Assembly: GCA_963932145.1 (NCBI GenBank)
Contig: CAWVQA010000118.1
Coordinates: 124,001-188,000 of the forward strand
DNA: 64,000 nt
Origin: Acanthosepion lycidas
Taxonomy: Eukaryota; Mollusca; Cephalopoda; Sepiida; Sepiidae
Direction of reading: 5' to 3'
Of the stretch, positions 1 to 10,994 are shown piece by piece. The notes under the pieces are model-generated. The model was not told the DNA's origin. It was given only the letters and a program-made list of their open reading frames with translations, and ran no database searches. The stretch's first letter is position 1. The number at the start of each line of letters is the position of its first letter. Both the position numbers and the translations under genes were made by a program.

Positions 1-8
1 TTGATTGA

Positions 9-52
9 TTTCATATCGATTTTCAATAATTTCATTGTTTTTCTAATGTTTT
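9..52. other. Phased T-tracts in each monomer (likely intrinsic bend)
   Basis: Five T-tracts lie in a row with centres near 10, 21.5, 31, 40 and 50.5, so the spacing averages about 10.1 bp, one turn of B-DNA. The same segment recurs almost unchanged in every monomer. A/T-tracts repeated in phase with the helix are known to bend DNA. That this array is curved and that the curve helps place nucleosomes is inference. A few copies alter a tract, for example 'tttattg' or 'tttaattg' in place of 'ttcattg', without breaking the phase. Confidence 0.7.
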
Positions 53-76
53 CAAACAGTTATTGATATTTACAAA

Positions 77-106
77 CTAGCGTTAAAAAGTAGTCAAAAC
101 AGCTAG
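77..106. repeat. Short inverted repeat CTAGC...GCTAG enclosing the variable core
   Basis: CTAGC at 77-81 pairs with GCTAG at 102-106, leaving 20 bases between the arms in 207-bp monomers and 21 in 208-bp monomers. Nearly all type-defining differences and the length difference lie between the arms, while the arms are conserved in most copies. Exceptions include F monomers, where the right arm reads 'gactag', and copies with 'gctaaat' at about 38927, 40796, 43079 and 50970. The stem is only 5 bp and may not form in duplex DNA. It could equally be part of a protein site, or chance. Confidence 0.6.
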
Positions 107-195
107 ATTTTGCATGTAAATCGCTATGTAATTAAAAGTTGTGTAAAACATAAAATCTTAAATATAACTTTGTCAAAACTTCTGAAACTAGTTAA

Positions 196-213
196 AATCA
201 ATAAGTTTTGATT
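196..213. repeat. Dyad AATCAA-taagtt-TTGATT across the monomer junction
   Basis: AATCAA (196-201) and TTGATT (208-213) are perfect reverse complements separated by six bases. The element recurs at almost every junction in the array. F monomers break it with 'ttaatt' and the monomers marked 'ggttg' break it with 'ttggtt', so it is not essential in each copy. A 6-bp stem of A:T-rich sequence is weak. It could be a recognition site for a dimeric DNA-binding protein, but nothing here identifies one, and no CENP-B box is seen. Confidence 0.5.
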
Positions 214-415
214 GATTTCATATCGATTTTCAATAATTTCATTGTTTTTCTAATGTTTTCAAACAGTTATTGATATTTACAAACTAGCGTTGAAAAAGTA
301 GTGAAAAAAGCTAGATTTTGCATGTAAATCGCTATGTAATTAAAAGTTGTGTAAAACATAAAATCTTAAATATAACTTTGTCAAAACTTCTGAAACTAGT
401 TAAAATCAATAAGTT
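208..415. repeat. Reference monomer of the 208-bp class (type B, tail t1)
   Basis: This second unit matches the first outside the core. In the core it reads 'tgaaaaagtagtgaaaaaag', one base longer than type A. The 1-bp difference is the whole basis of the 207/208 length classes: types A, E, F and G are 207 bp, and B, C, D, H, J and K are 208 bp. Summing these lengths reproduces the measured block lengths exactly, for example 8x207 + 13x208 = 4360 for the 21-monomer unit at 28440. Type B is the commonest type in the window. Confidence 0.96.
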
Positions 416-623
416 TTGATTGATTTCATATCGATTTTCAATAATTTCATTGTTTTTCTAATGTTTTCAAACAGTTATTGATATTTACAAACTAGCGTTG
501 AAAAAGTAGTGAAAAAAGCTAGATTTTGCATGTAAATCGCTATGTAATTAAAAGTTGTGTAAAACATAAAATCTTAAATAAAACTTTGTCAAAACTTCTG
601 AAACTAGTTAAAATCAATAAGTT

Positions 624-3600
624 TTGATTGATTTCATATCGATTTTCAATAATTTCATTGTTTTTCTAATGTTTTCAAAGAGTTATTGATATTTACAAAC
701 TAGCGTAGAAAAAGTAGAGAAAAAAGCTAGATTTTGCATGTAAATCGCTATGTAATTAAAAGTTGTGTAAAAAATAAAATCTTAAATAAAACTTTGTCAA
801 AACTTCTGAAACTAGTTAAAATCAATAAGTTTTGATTGATTTCATATCGATTTTCAATAATTTCATTGTTTTTCTAATGTTTTCAAAGAGTTATTGATAT
901 TTACAAACTAGCGTAGAAAAAGTAGTGAAAAAAGCTAGATTTTGCATGTAAATCGCTATGTAATTAAAAGTTGTGTAAAACATAAAATCTTAAACAAAAC
1001 TTTGTCAAAACATCTGAAACTAGTTAAAATCAATAAGTTTTGATTGATTTCATATCGATTTTCAATAATTTCATTGTTTTTCTAATGTTTTCAAACAGTT
1101 ATTGATATTTACAAACTAGCGTAGAAAAAGTAGTGAAAAAAGCTAGATTTTGCATGTAAATCGCTATGTAATTAAAAGTTGTGTAAAACATAAAATCTTA
1201 AACAAAACTTTGTCAAAACATCTGAAACTAGTTAAAATCAATAAGTTTTGATTGATTTCATATCGATTTTCAATAATTTCATTGTTTTTCTAATGTTTTC
1301 AAACAGTTATTGATATTTACAAACTAGCGTTAAAAAATAGTCAAAACAGCTAGATTTTGCATGTAAATCGCTATGTAATTAAAAGTTGTGTAAAACATAA
1401 AATCTTAAATATAACTTTGTCAAAACTTCTGAAACTAGTTAAAATCAATAAGTTTTGATTGATTTCATATCGATTTTCAATAATTTTATTGTTTTTCTAA
1501 TGTTTTCAAACAGTTATTGATATTTACAAACTAGCGTTGAAAAAGTAGTGAAAAAAGCTAGATTTTGCATGTAAATCGCTATGTAATTAAAAGTTGTGTA
1601 AAACATAAAATCTTAAATATAACTTTGTCAAAACTTCTGAAACTAGTTAAAATCAATAAGTTTTGGTTGATTTCATATCGATTTTCAATAATTTCATTGT
1701 TTTTCTAATGTTTTCAAACAGTTATTGATATTTACAAACTAGCGTTGAAAAAGTAGTGAAAAAGGCTAGATTTTGCATGTAAATCGCTATGTAATTAAAA
1801 GTTGTGTAAAACATAAAATCTTAAATAAAACTTTGTCAAAACTTCTGAAACTAGTTAAAATCAATAAGTTTTGATTGATTTCATACCGATTTTCAATAAT
1901 TTCATTGTTTTTCTAATGTTTTCAAACAGTTATTGATATTTACAAACTAGCGTTAAAAAGTAGTCAAAACAGCTAGATTTTGCATGTAAATCGCTATGTA
2001 ATTAAAAGTTGTGTAAAACATAAAATCTTAAATATAACTTTGTCAAAACTTCTGAAACTAGTTAAAATCAATAAGTTTTGATTGATTTCATATCGATTTT
2101 CAATAATTTCATTGTTTTTCTAATGTTTTCAAACAGTTATTGATATTTACAAACTAGCGTTGAAAAAGTAGTGAAAAAAGCTAGATTTTGCATGTAAATC
2201 GCTATGTAATTAAAAGTTGTGTAAAACATAAAATCTTAAACAAAACTTTGTCAAAACATCTGAAACTAGTTAAAATCAATAAGTTTTGATTGATTTCATA
2301 TCGATTTTCAATAATTTCATTGTTTTTCTAATGTTTTCAAACAGTTATTGATATTTACATACTAGCGTTAAAAAGTAGTCAAAACAGCTAGATTTTGCAT
2401 GTAAATCGCTATGTAATTAAAAGTTGTGTAAAACATAAAATCTTAAATATAACTTTGTCAAAACTTCTGAAACTAGTTAAAATCAATAAGTTTTGATTGA
2501 TTTCATATCGATTTTCAATAATTTCATTGTTTTTCTAATGTTTTCAAACAGTTATTGATATTTACAAACTAGCGTTGAAAAAGTAGTGAAAAAAGCTAGA
2601 TTTTGCATGTAAATCGCTATGTAATTAAAAGTTGTGTAAAACATAAAATCTTAAATAAAACTTTGTCAAAACATCTGAAACTAGTTAAAATCAATAAGTT
2701 TTGATTGATTTCATATCGATTTTCAATAATTTCATTGTTTTTCTAATGTTTTCAAACAGTTATTGATATTTACAAACTAGCGTTAAAAAGTAGTCAAAAC
2801 AGCTAGATTTTGCATGTAAATCGCTATGTAATTAAAAGTTGTGTAAAACATAAAATCTTAAATATAACTTTGTCAAAACTTCTGAAACTAGTTAAAATCA
2901 ATAAGTTTTAATTGATTTCATATCGATTTTCAATAATTTCATTGTTTTTCTAATGTTTTCAAACAGTTATTGATATTTACAAACTAGCGTTAAAAAGTAG
3001 TGAAAAAGACTAGATTTTGCATGTAAATCGCTATGTAATTAAAAGTTGTGTAAAACATAAAATCTTAAATATAACTTTGTCAAAACTTCTGAAACTAGTT
3101 AAAATCAATAAGTTTTGATTGATTTCATATCGATTTTCAATAATTTCATTGTTTTTCTAATGTTTTCAAACAGTTATTGATATTTACAAACTAGCGTTGA
3201 AAAAGTAGTGAAAAAGGCTAGATTTTGCATGTAAATCGCTATGTAATTAAAAGTTGTGTAAAACATAAAATCTTAAATAAAACTTTGTCAAAACTTCTGA
3301 AACTAGTTAAAATCAATAAGTTTTGATTGATTTCATATCGATTTTCAATAATTTCATTGTTTTTCTAATGTTTTCAAACAGTTATTGATATTTACAAACT
3401 AGCGTTAAAAAGTAGGCAAAACAGCTAGATTTTGCATGTAAATCGCTATGTAATTAAAAGTTGTGTAAAACATAAAATCTTAAATATAACTTTGTCAAAA
3501 CTTCTGAAACTAGTTAAAATCAATAAGTTTTGATTGATTTCATATCGATTTTCAATAATTTCATTGTTTTTCTAATGTTTTCAAACAGTTATTGATATTT

Positions 3601-5191
3601 ACAAACTAGCGTTGAAAAAGTAGTGAAAAAAGCTAGATTTTGCATGTAAATCGCTATGTAATTAAAAGTTGTGTAAAACATAAAATCTTAAACAAAACTT
3701 TGTCAAAACATCTGAAACTAGTTAAAATCAATAAGTTTTGATTGATTTCATATCGATTTTCAATAATTTCATTGTTTTTCTAATGTTTTCAAACAGTTAT
3801 TGATATTTACAAACTAGCGTTAAAAAAGTAGTTAAAAAGGCTAGATTTTGCATGTAAATCGCTATGTAATTAAAAGTTGTGTAAAACATAAAATCTTAAA
3901 TATAACTTTGTCAAAACTTCTGAAACTAGTTAAAATCAATAAGTTTTGATTGATTTCATATCGATTTTCAATAATTTCATTGTTTTTCTAATGTTTTCAA
4001 ACAGTTATTGATATTTACAAACTAGCGTTGAAAAAGTAGTGAAAAAAGCTAGATTTTGCATGTAAATCGCTATGTAATTAAAAGTTGTGTAAAACATAAA
4101 ATCTTAAACAAAACTTTGTCAAAACATCTGAAACTAGTTAAAATCAATAAGTTTTGATTGATTTCATATCGATTTTCAATAATTTCATTGTTTTTCTAAT
4201 GTTTTCAAACAGTTATTGATATTTACAAACTAGCGTTAAAAAGTAGTCAAAACAGCTAGATTTTGCATGTAAATCGCTATGTAATTAAAAGTTGTGTAAA
4301 ACATAAAATCTTAAATATAACTTTGTCAAAACTTCTGAAACTAGTTAAAATCAATAAGTTTTGATTGATTTCATATCGATTTTCAATAATTTCATTGTTT
4401 TTCTAATGTTTTCAAACAGTTATTGATATTTACAAACTAGCGTTGAAAAAGTAGTGAAAAAAGCTAGATTTTGCATGTAAATCGCTATGTAATTAAAAGT
4501 TGTGTAAAACATAAAATCTTAAATATAACTTTGTCAAAACTTCTGAAACTAGTTAAAATCAATAAGTTTTGATTGATTTCATATCGATTTTCAATAATTT
4601 CATTGTTTTTCTAATGTTTTCAAACAGTTATTGATATTTACAAACTAGCGTTGAAAAAGTAGTGAAAAAAGCTAGATTTTGCATGTAAATCGCTATGTAA
4701 TTAAAAGTTGTGTAAAACATAAAATCTTAAATAAAACTTTGTCAAAACTTCTGAAACTAGTTAAAATCAATAAGTTTTGATTGATTTCATATCGATTTTC
4801 AATAATTTCATTGTTTTTCTAATGTTTTCAAACAGTTATTGATATTTACAAACTAGCGTAGAAAAAGTAGTGAAAAAAGCTAGATTTTGCATGTAAATCG
4901 CTATGTAATTAAAAGTTGTGTAAAACATAAAATCTTAAACAAAACTTTGTCAAAACATCTGAAACTAGTTAAAATCAATAAGTTTTGATTGATTTCATAT
5001 CGATTTTCAATAATTTCATTGTTTTTCTAATGTTTTCAAACAGTTATTGATATTTACAAACTAGCGTTAAAAAATAGTCAAAACAGCTAGATTTTGCATG
5101 TAAATCGCTATGTAATTAAAAGTTGTGTAAAACATAAAATCTTAAATATAACTTTGTCAAAACTTCTGAAACTAGTTAAAATCAATAAGTT
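624..5191. repeat. Large block, copy I (22 monomers, D' to E)
   Basis: Monomer order is D' D D E B C A B A B A F C G B H B A B B D E. Landmarks are 'gtagag' near 714, 'tttattg' in the monomer at 1455, 'ggttg' at 1663, 'taccg' at 1871, 'tacatactag' at 2286, 'ttttaattg' at 2908, 'gtaggc' at 3323 and the H core at 3738. The same series in the same order returns at 17226 and, with changes, at 24495. The block is 4568 bp, and copy II differs chiefly by three additional monomers. This shows that units of more than 4 kb have been copied as wholes within the array. Confidence 0.9.
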
Positions 5192-7267
5192 TTGATTGAT
5201 TTCATATCGATTTTCAATAATTTCCTTGTTTTTCTAATGTTTTCAAACAGTTATTGATATTTACAAACTAGCGTTGAAAAAGTACTGAAAAAAGCTAGAT
5301 TTTGCATGTAAATCGCTATGTAATTAAAAGTTGTGTAAAACATAAAATGTTAAACAAAACTTTGTCAAAACATCTGAAACTAGTTAAAATCAATAAGTTT
5401 TGATTGATTTCATATCGATTTTCAATAATTTCATTGTTTTTCTAATGTTTTCAAACAGTTATTGATATTTACAAACTAGCGTTAAAAAGTAGTCAAAACA
5501 GCTAGATTTTGCATGTAAAACGCTATGTAATTAAAAGTTGTGTAAAACATAAAATCTTAAATATAACTTTGTCAAAACTTCTGAAACTAGTTAAAATCAA
5601 TAAGTCTTGATTGATTTCATATCGTTTTTCAATAATTTCATTGTTTTTCTAATGTTTTCAAACAGTTATTGATATTTACAAACTAGCGTTGAAAAAGTAG
5701 TGAAAAAAGCTAGATTTTGCATGTAAATCGCTATGTAATTAAAAGTTGTGTAAAACATAAAATCTTAAATATAACTTTGTCAAAACTTCTGAAACTAGTT
5801 AAAATCAATAAGTTTTGATTGATTTCATATCGATTTTCAATAATTTCATTGTTTTTCTAATGTTTTCAAACAGTTATTGATATTTACAAACTAGCGTTGA
5901 AAAAGTAGTGAAAAAAGCTAGATTTTGCATGTAAATCGCTATGTAATTAAAAGTTGTGTAAAACATAAAATCTTAAACAAAACTTTGTCAAAACATCTGA
6001 AACTAGTTAAAATCAATAAGTTTTGATTGATTTCATATCGATTTTCAATAATTTCATTGTTTTTCTAATGTTTTCAAACAGTTATTGATATTTACAAACT
6101 AGCGTTGAAAAAGTAGTGAAAAAAGCTAGATTTTGCATGTAAATCGCTATGTAATTAAAAGTTGTGTAAAAAATAAAATCTTAAATAAAACTTTGTCAAA
6201 ACATCTGAAACTAGTTAAAATCAATAAGTTTTGATTGATTTCATATCGATTTTCAATAATTTCATTGTTTTTCTAATGTTTTCAAACAGTTATTGATATT
6301 TACAAACTAGCGTTAAAAAGTAGTCAAAACAGCTAGATTTTGCATGTAAATCGCTATGTAATTAAAAGTTGTGTAAACATAAAATCTTAAATATAACTTT
6401 GTCAAAACTTCTGAAACTAGTTAAAATCAATAAGTTTTGATTGATTTCATATCGATTTTCAATAATTTCATTGTTTTTCTAATGTTTTCAAACAGTTATT
6501 GATATTTACAAACTAGCGTTGAAAAAGTAGTGAAAAAAGCTAGATTTTGCATGTAAATCGCTATGTAATTAAAAGTTGTGTAAAACATAAAATCTTAAAT
6601 ATAACTTTGTCAAAACTTCTGAAACTAGTTAAAATCAATAAGTTTTGATTGATTTCATATCGATTTTCAATAATTTCATTGTTTTTCTAATGTTTTCAAA
6701 CAGTTATTGATATTTACAAACTAGCGTAGAAAAAGTAGTGAAAAAAGCTAGATTTTGCATGTAAATCGCTATGTAATTAAAAGTTGTGTAAAACATAAAA
6801 TCTTAAACAAAACTTTGTCAAAACATCTGAAACTAGTTAAAATCAATAAGTTTTGATTGATTTCATATCGATTTTCAATAATTTCATTGTTTTTCTAATG
6901 TTTTCAAACAGTTATTGATATTTACAAACTAGCGTTAAAAAGTAGTCAAAACAGCTAGATTTTGCATGTAAATCGCTATGTAATTAAAAGTTGTGTAAAA
7001 CATAAAATCTTAAATATAACTTTGTCAAAACTTCTGAACCTAGTTAAAATCAATAAGTTTTGATTGATTTCATATCGATTTTCAATAATTTCATTGTTTT
7101 TCTAATGTTTTCAAACAGTTATTGATATTTACAAACTAGCGTTGAAAAAGTAGTGAAAAAAGCTAGATTTTGCATGTAAATCGCTATGTAATTAAAAGTT
7201 GTGTAAAACATAAAATCTTAAATATAACTTTGTCAAAACTTCTGAAACTAGTTAAAATCAATAAGTT

Positions 7268-7464
7268 TTGATTGATTTCATATCGATTTTCAATAATTTC
7301 ATTGTTTTTCTAATGTTTTCAAACAGTTATTGATATTTACAAACTAGCGTTGAAAAAGTAGTGAAAAAAGCTAGATTTTGCATGTAAATCGCTATGTAAT
7401 TAAAAGTTGTGTAAAACATAAAATCTTTGTCAAAACTTCTGAAACTAGTTAAAATCAATAAGTT
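7268..7464. repeat. Deleted monomer, 197 bp
   Basis: A type B monomer lacks 11 bp in its tail: 'aaaatctttgtc' replaces the usual sequence in which 'taaataaaact' follows 'aaaatct'. The deleted segment is flanked by 'ctt' on both sides, so replication slippage or end joining at short homology would explain it. I saw no other copy with this deletion, so it is private and has not spread. Confidence 0.9.
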
Positions 7465-7609
7465 TTGATTGATTTCATATCGATTTTCAATAATTTCATT
7501 GTTTTTCTAATGTTTTCAAAGAGTTATTGATATTTACAAACTAGCGTAGAAAAAGTAGTGAAAAAAGCTAGATTTTGCATGTAAATCGCTATGTAATTAA
7601 AAGTTGTGT

Positions 7610-7620
7610 AAAAAAAAAAA
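7610..7620. repeat. 11-A homopolymer inside a monomer
   Basis: The usual 'gtaaaacataaaatc' has become an uninterrupted run of 11 A. Many monomers already have the C changed to A ('gtaaaaaataaaatc'), and here the T is also changed. It is the longest homopolymer I noticed in the window. It could be a real step or a sequencing or consensus error at a low-complexity site. Confidence 0.85.
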
Positions 7621-7879
7621 TCTTAAATAAAACTTTGTCAAAACATCTGAAACTAGTTAAAATCAATAAGTTTTGATTGATTTCATATCGATTTTCAATA
7701 ATTTCATTGTTTTTCTAATGTTTTCAAACAGTTATTGATATTTACAAACTAGCGTTAAAAAGTAGTCAAAACAGCTAGATTTTGCATGTAAATCGCCATG
7801 TAATTGAAAGTTGTGTAAAACATAAAATCTTAAATATAACTTTGTCAAAACTTCTGAAACTAGTTAAAATCAATAAGTT

Positions 7880-9956
7880 TTGATTGATTTCATATCGATT
7901 TTCAATAATTTCATTGTTTTTCTAATGTTTTCAAACAGTTATTGATATTTACAAACTAGCGTTGAAAAAGTACTGAAAAAAGCTAGATTTTGCATGTAAA
8001 TCGCTATGTAATTAAAAGTTGTGTAAAACATAAAATCTTAAACAAAACTTTGTCAAAACATCTGAAACTAGTTAAAATCAATAAGTTTTGATTGATTTCA
8101 TATCGATTTTCAATAATTTCATTGTTTTTCTAATGTTTTCAAACAGTTATTGATATTTACAAACTAGCGTTAAAAAGTAGTCAAAACAGCTAGATTTTGC
8201 ATGTAAATCGCTATGTAATTAAAAGTTGTGTAAAACATAAAATCTTAAATATAACTTTGTCAAAACTTCTGAAACTAGTTAAAATCAATAAGTTTTGATT
8301 GATTTCATATCGTTTTTCAATAATTTCATTGTTTTTCTAATGTTTTCAAACAGTTATTGATATTTACAAACTAGCGTTGAAAAAGTAGTGAAAAAAGCTA
8401 GATTTTGCATGTAAATCGCTATGTAATTAAAAGTTGTGTAAAACATAAAATCTTAAATATAACTTTGTCAAAACTTCTGAAACTAGTTAAAATCAATAAG
8501 TTTTGATTGATTTCATATCGATTTTCAATAATTTCATTGTTTTTCTAATGTTTTCAAACAGTTATTGATATTTACAAACTAGCGTTGAAAAAGTAGTGAA
8601 AAAAGCTAGATTTTGCATGTAAATCGCTATGTAATTAAAAGTTGTGTAAAACATAAAATCTTAAATAAAACTTTGTCAAAACTTCTGAAACTAGTTAAAA
8701 TCAATAAGTTTTGATTGATTTCATATCGATTTTCAATAATTTCATTGTTTTTCTAATGTTTTCAAAGAGTTATTGATATTTACAAACTAGCGTAGAAAAA
8801 GTAGTGAAAAAAGCTAGATTTTGCATGTAAATCGCTATGTAATTAAAAGTTGTGTAAAACATAAAATCTTAAACAAAACTTTGTCAAAACATCTGAAACT
8901 AGTTAAAATCAATAAGTTTTGATTGATTTCATATCGATTTTCAATAATTTCATTGTTTTTCTAATGTTTTCAAACAGTTATTGATATTTACAAACTAGCG
9001 TAGAAAAAGTAGTGAAAAAAGCTAGATTTTGCATGTAAATCGCTATGTAATTAAAAGTTGTGTAAAACATAAAATCTTAAACAAAACTTTGTCAAAACAT
9101 CTGAAACTAGTTAAAATCAATAAGTTTTGATTGATTTCATATCGATTTTCAATAATTTCATTGTTTTTCTAATGTTTTCAAACAGTTATTGATATTTACA
9201 AACTAGCGTTAAAAAATAGTCAAAACAGCTAGATTTTGCATGTAAATCGCTATGTAATTAAAAGTTGTGTAAAACATAAAATCTTAAATATAACTTTGTC
9301 AAAACTTCTGAAACTAGTTAAAATCAATAAGTTTTGATTGATTTCATATCGATTTTCAATAATTTTATTGTTTTTCTAATGTTTTCAAACAGTTATTGAT
9401 ATTTACAAACTAGCGTTGAAAAAGTAGTGAAAAAAGCTAGATTTTGCATGTAAATCGCTATGTAATTAAAAGTTGTGTAAAACATAAAATCTTAAATATA
9501 ACTTTGTCAAAACTTCTGAAACTAGTTAAAATCCATAAGTTTTGGTTGATTTCATATCGATTTTCAATAATTTCATTGTTTTTCTAATGTTTTCAAACAG
9601 TTATTGATATTTACAAACTAGCGTTGAAAAATTAGTGAAAAAGGCTAGATTTTGCATGTAAATCGCTATGTAATTAAAAGTTGTGTAAAACATAAAATCT
9701 TAAATAAAACTTTGTCAAAACTTCTGAAACTAGTTAAAATCAATAAGTTTTGATTGATTTCATACCGATTTTCAATAATTTCATTGTTTTTCTAATGTTT
9801 TCAAACAGTTATTGATATTTACAAACTAGCGTTAAAAAGTAGTCAAAACAGCTAGATTTTGCATGTAAATCGCTATGTAATTAAAAGTTGTGTAAAACAT
9901 AAAATCTTAAATATAACTTTGTCAAAACTTCTGAAACTAGTTAAAATCAATAAGTT
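7880..9956. repeat. 10-monomer unit, copy 1 (2077 bp)
   Basis: Order is B(gtactg) A B(atcgtttt) B D D E B C A. Lengths sum to 2077 bp. A second unit of the same order and length begins at 10995 and shares rare markers with it: 'gtactg' in the first B, 'atcgtttt' in the third monomer, 'aaattag' in C and 'taccg' in the last A. The two are separated by a 5-monomer partial copy. The unit contains a D D E B C A stretch also present in the large block at 624, so it is a derivative of that lineage. Confidence 0.9.
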
Positions 9957-10994
9957 TTGATTGATTTCATATCGATTTTCAATAATTTCATTGTTTTTCT
10001 AATGTTTTCAAACAGTTATTGATATTTACAAACTAGCGTTGAAAAAGTACTGAAAAAAGCTAGATTTTGCATGTAAATCGCTATGTAATTAAAAGTTGTG
10101 TAAAACATAAAATCTTAAACAAAACTTTGTCAAAACATCTGAAACTAGTTAAAATCAATAAGTTTTGATTGATTTCATATCGATTTTCAATAATTTCATT
10201 GTTTTTCTAATGTTTTCAAACAGTTATTGATATTTACAAACTAGCGTTAAAAAATAGTCAAAACAGCTAGATTTTGCATGTAAATCGCTATGTAATTAAA
10301 AGTTGTGTAAAACATAAAATCTTAAATATAACTTTGTCAAAACTTCTGAAACTAGTTAAAATCAATAAGTTTTGATTGATTTCATATCGATTTTCAATAA
10401 TTTTATTGTTTTTCTAATGTTTTCAAACAGTTATTGATATTTACAAACTAGCGTTGAAAAAGTAGTGAAAAAAGCTAGATTTTGCATGTAAATCGCTATG
10501 TAATTAAAAGTTGTGTAAAACATAAAATCTTAAATATAACTTTGTCAAAACTTCTGAAACTAGTTAAAATCAATAAGTTTTGGTTGATTTCATATCGATT
10601 TTCAATAATTTCATTGTTTTTCTAATGTTTTCAAACAGTTATTGATATTTACAAACTAGCGTTGAAAAATTAGTGAAAAAGGCTAGATTTTGCATGTAAA
10701 TCGCTATGTAATTAAAAGTTGTGTAAAACATAAAATCTTAAATAAAACTTTGTCAAAACTTCTGAAACTAGTTAAAATCAATAAGTTTTGATTGATTTCA
10801 TACCGATTTTCAATAATTTCATTGTTTTTCTAATGTTTTCAAACAGTTATTGATATTTACAAACTAGCGTTAAAAAGTAGTCAAAACAGCTAGATTTTGC
10901 ATGTAAATCGCTATGTAATTAAAAGTTGTGTAAAACATAAAATCTTAAATATAACTTTGTCAAAACTTCTGAAACTAGTTAAAATCAATAAGTT
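9957..10994. repeat. 5-monomer partial duplication (1038 bp)
   Basis: Order in this phase is B(gtactg) E B C A. Taking the phase from E, 9127-10164 and 10165-11202 are adjacent near-identical copies of E B C A B, 1038 bp each, with the same 'tttattg', 'ggttg', 'aaattag', 'taccg' and 'gtactg' markers. Unequal crossing-over or slippage between HOR copies is the simplest origin. The same five-monomer series is also duplicated at 25119, on a different variant background. Confidence 0.9.

Larger units (their letters stand above)
1..207. repeat. Reference monomer of the 207-bp class (type A, tail t1)
   Basis: This is the first full unit, used for positions quoted elsewhere. It holds 24 G and 24 C in 207 bp and three CpG sites (17-18, 81-82, 122-123). 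The left quarter is T-rich on this strand, with T-tracts at 9-11, 20-23, 30-32, 38-42 and 49-52. The right half is A-rich, with tracts at 134-137, 145-148, 152-155, 175-178, 185-187 and 194-197. It has one ATCGAT (15-20) and one ACTAGT (187-192), which recur in most copies. The core at 82-101 carries the 'tagtcaaaacag' form that defines type A. The phase is a convenience of the window edge and not a biological boundary. Confidence 0.97.
5192..7879. repeat. Irregular segment with private mutations (13 monomers)
   Basis: This stretch joins two well-ordered regions and carries many unusual copies: 'ttccttg', 'gtactg' and 'aaaatgtt' in the monomer at 5192, 'aaaacgc' at 5400, 'agtcttg' and 'atcgtttt' at 5607, a 206-bp monomer at 6231-6436, 'gaacctag' near 7038, a 197-bp monomer at 7268-7464, an 11-A run at 7610-7620, and 'gccatg' plus 'attgaaag' near 7800. 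Order is B A B B B A B D A B B D A. It has the look of an older or less homogenised patch, or of a rearrangement seam between two HOR regions. Confidence 0.8.

Noticed and set aside
1-207. TATA boxes, bacterial -10/-35 promoters, iterons or replication origin
   Set aside because: AT-rich sequence gives many chance matches, and all of them repeat 308 times. Nothing marks one as functional, and the context is not plasmid or phage.
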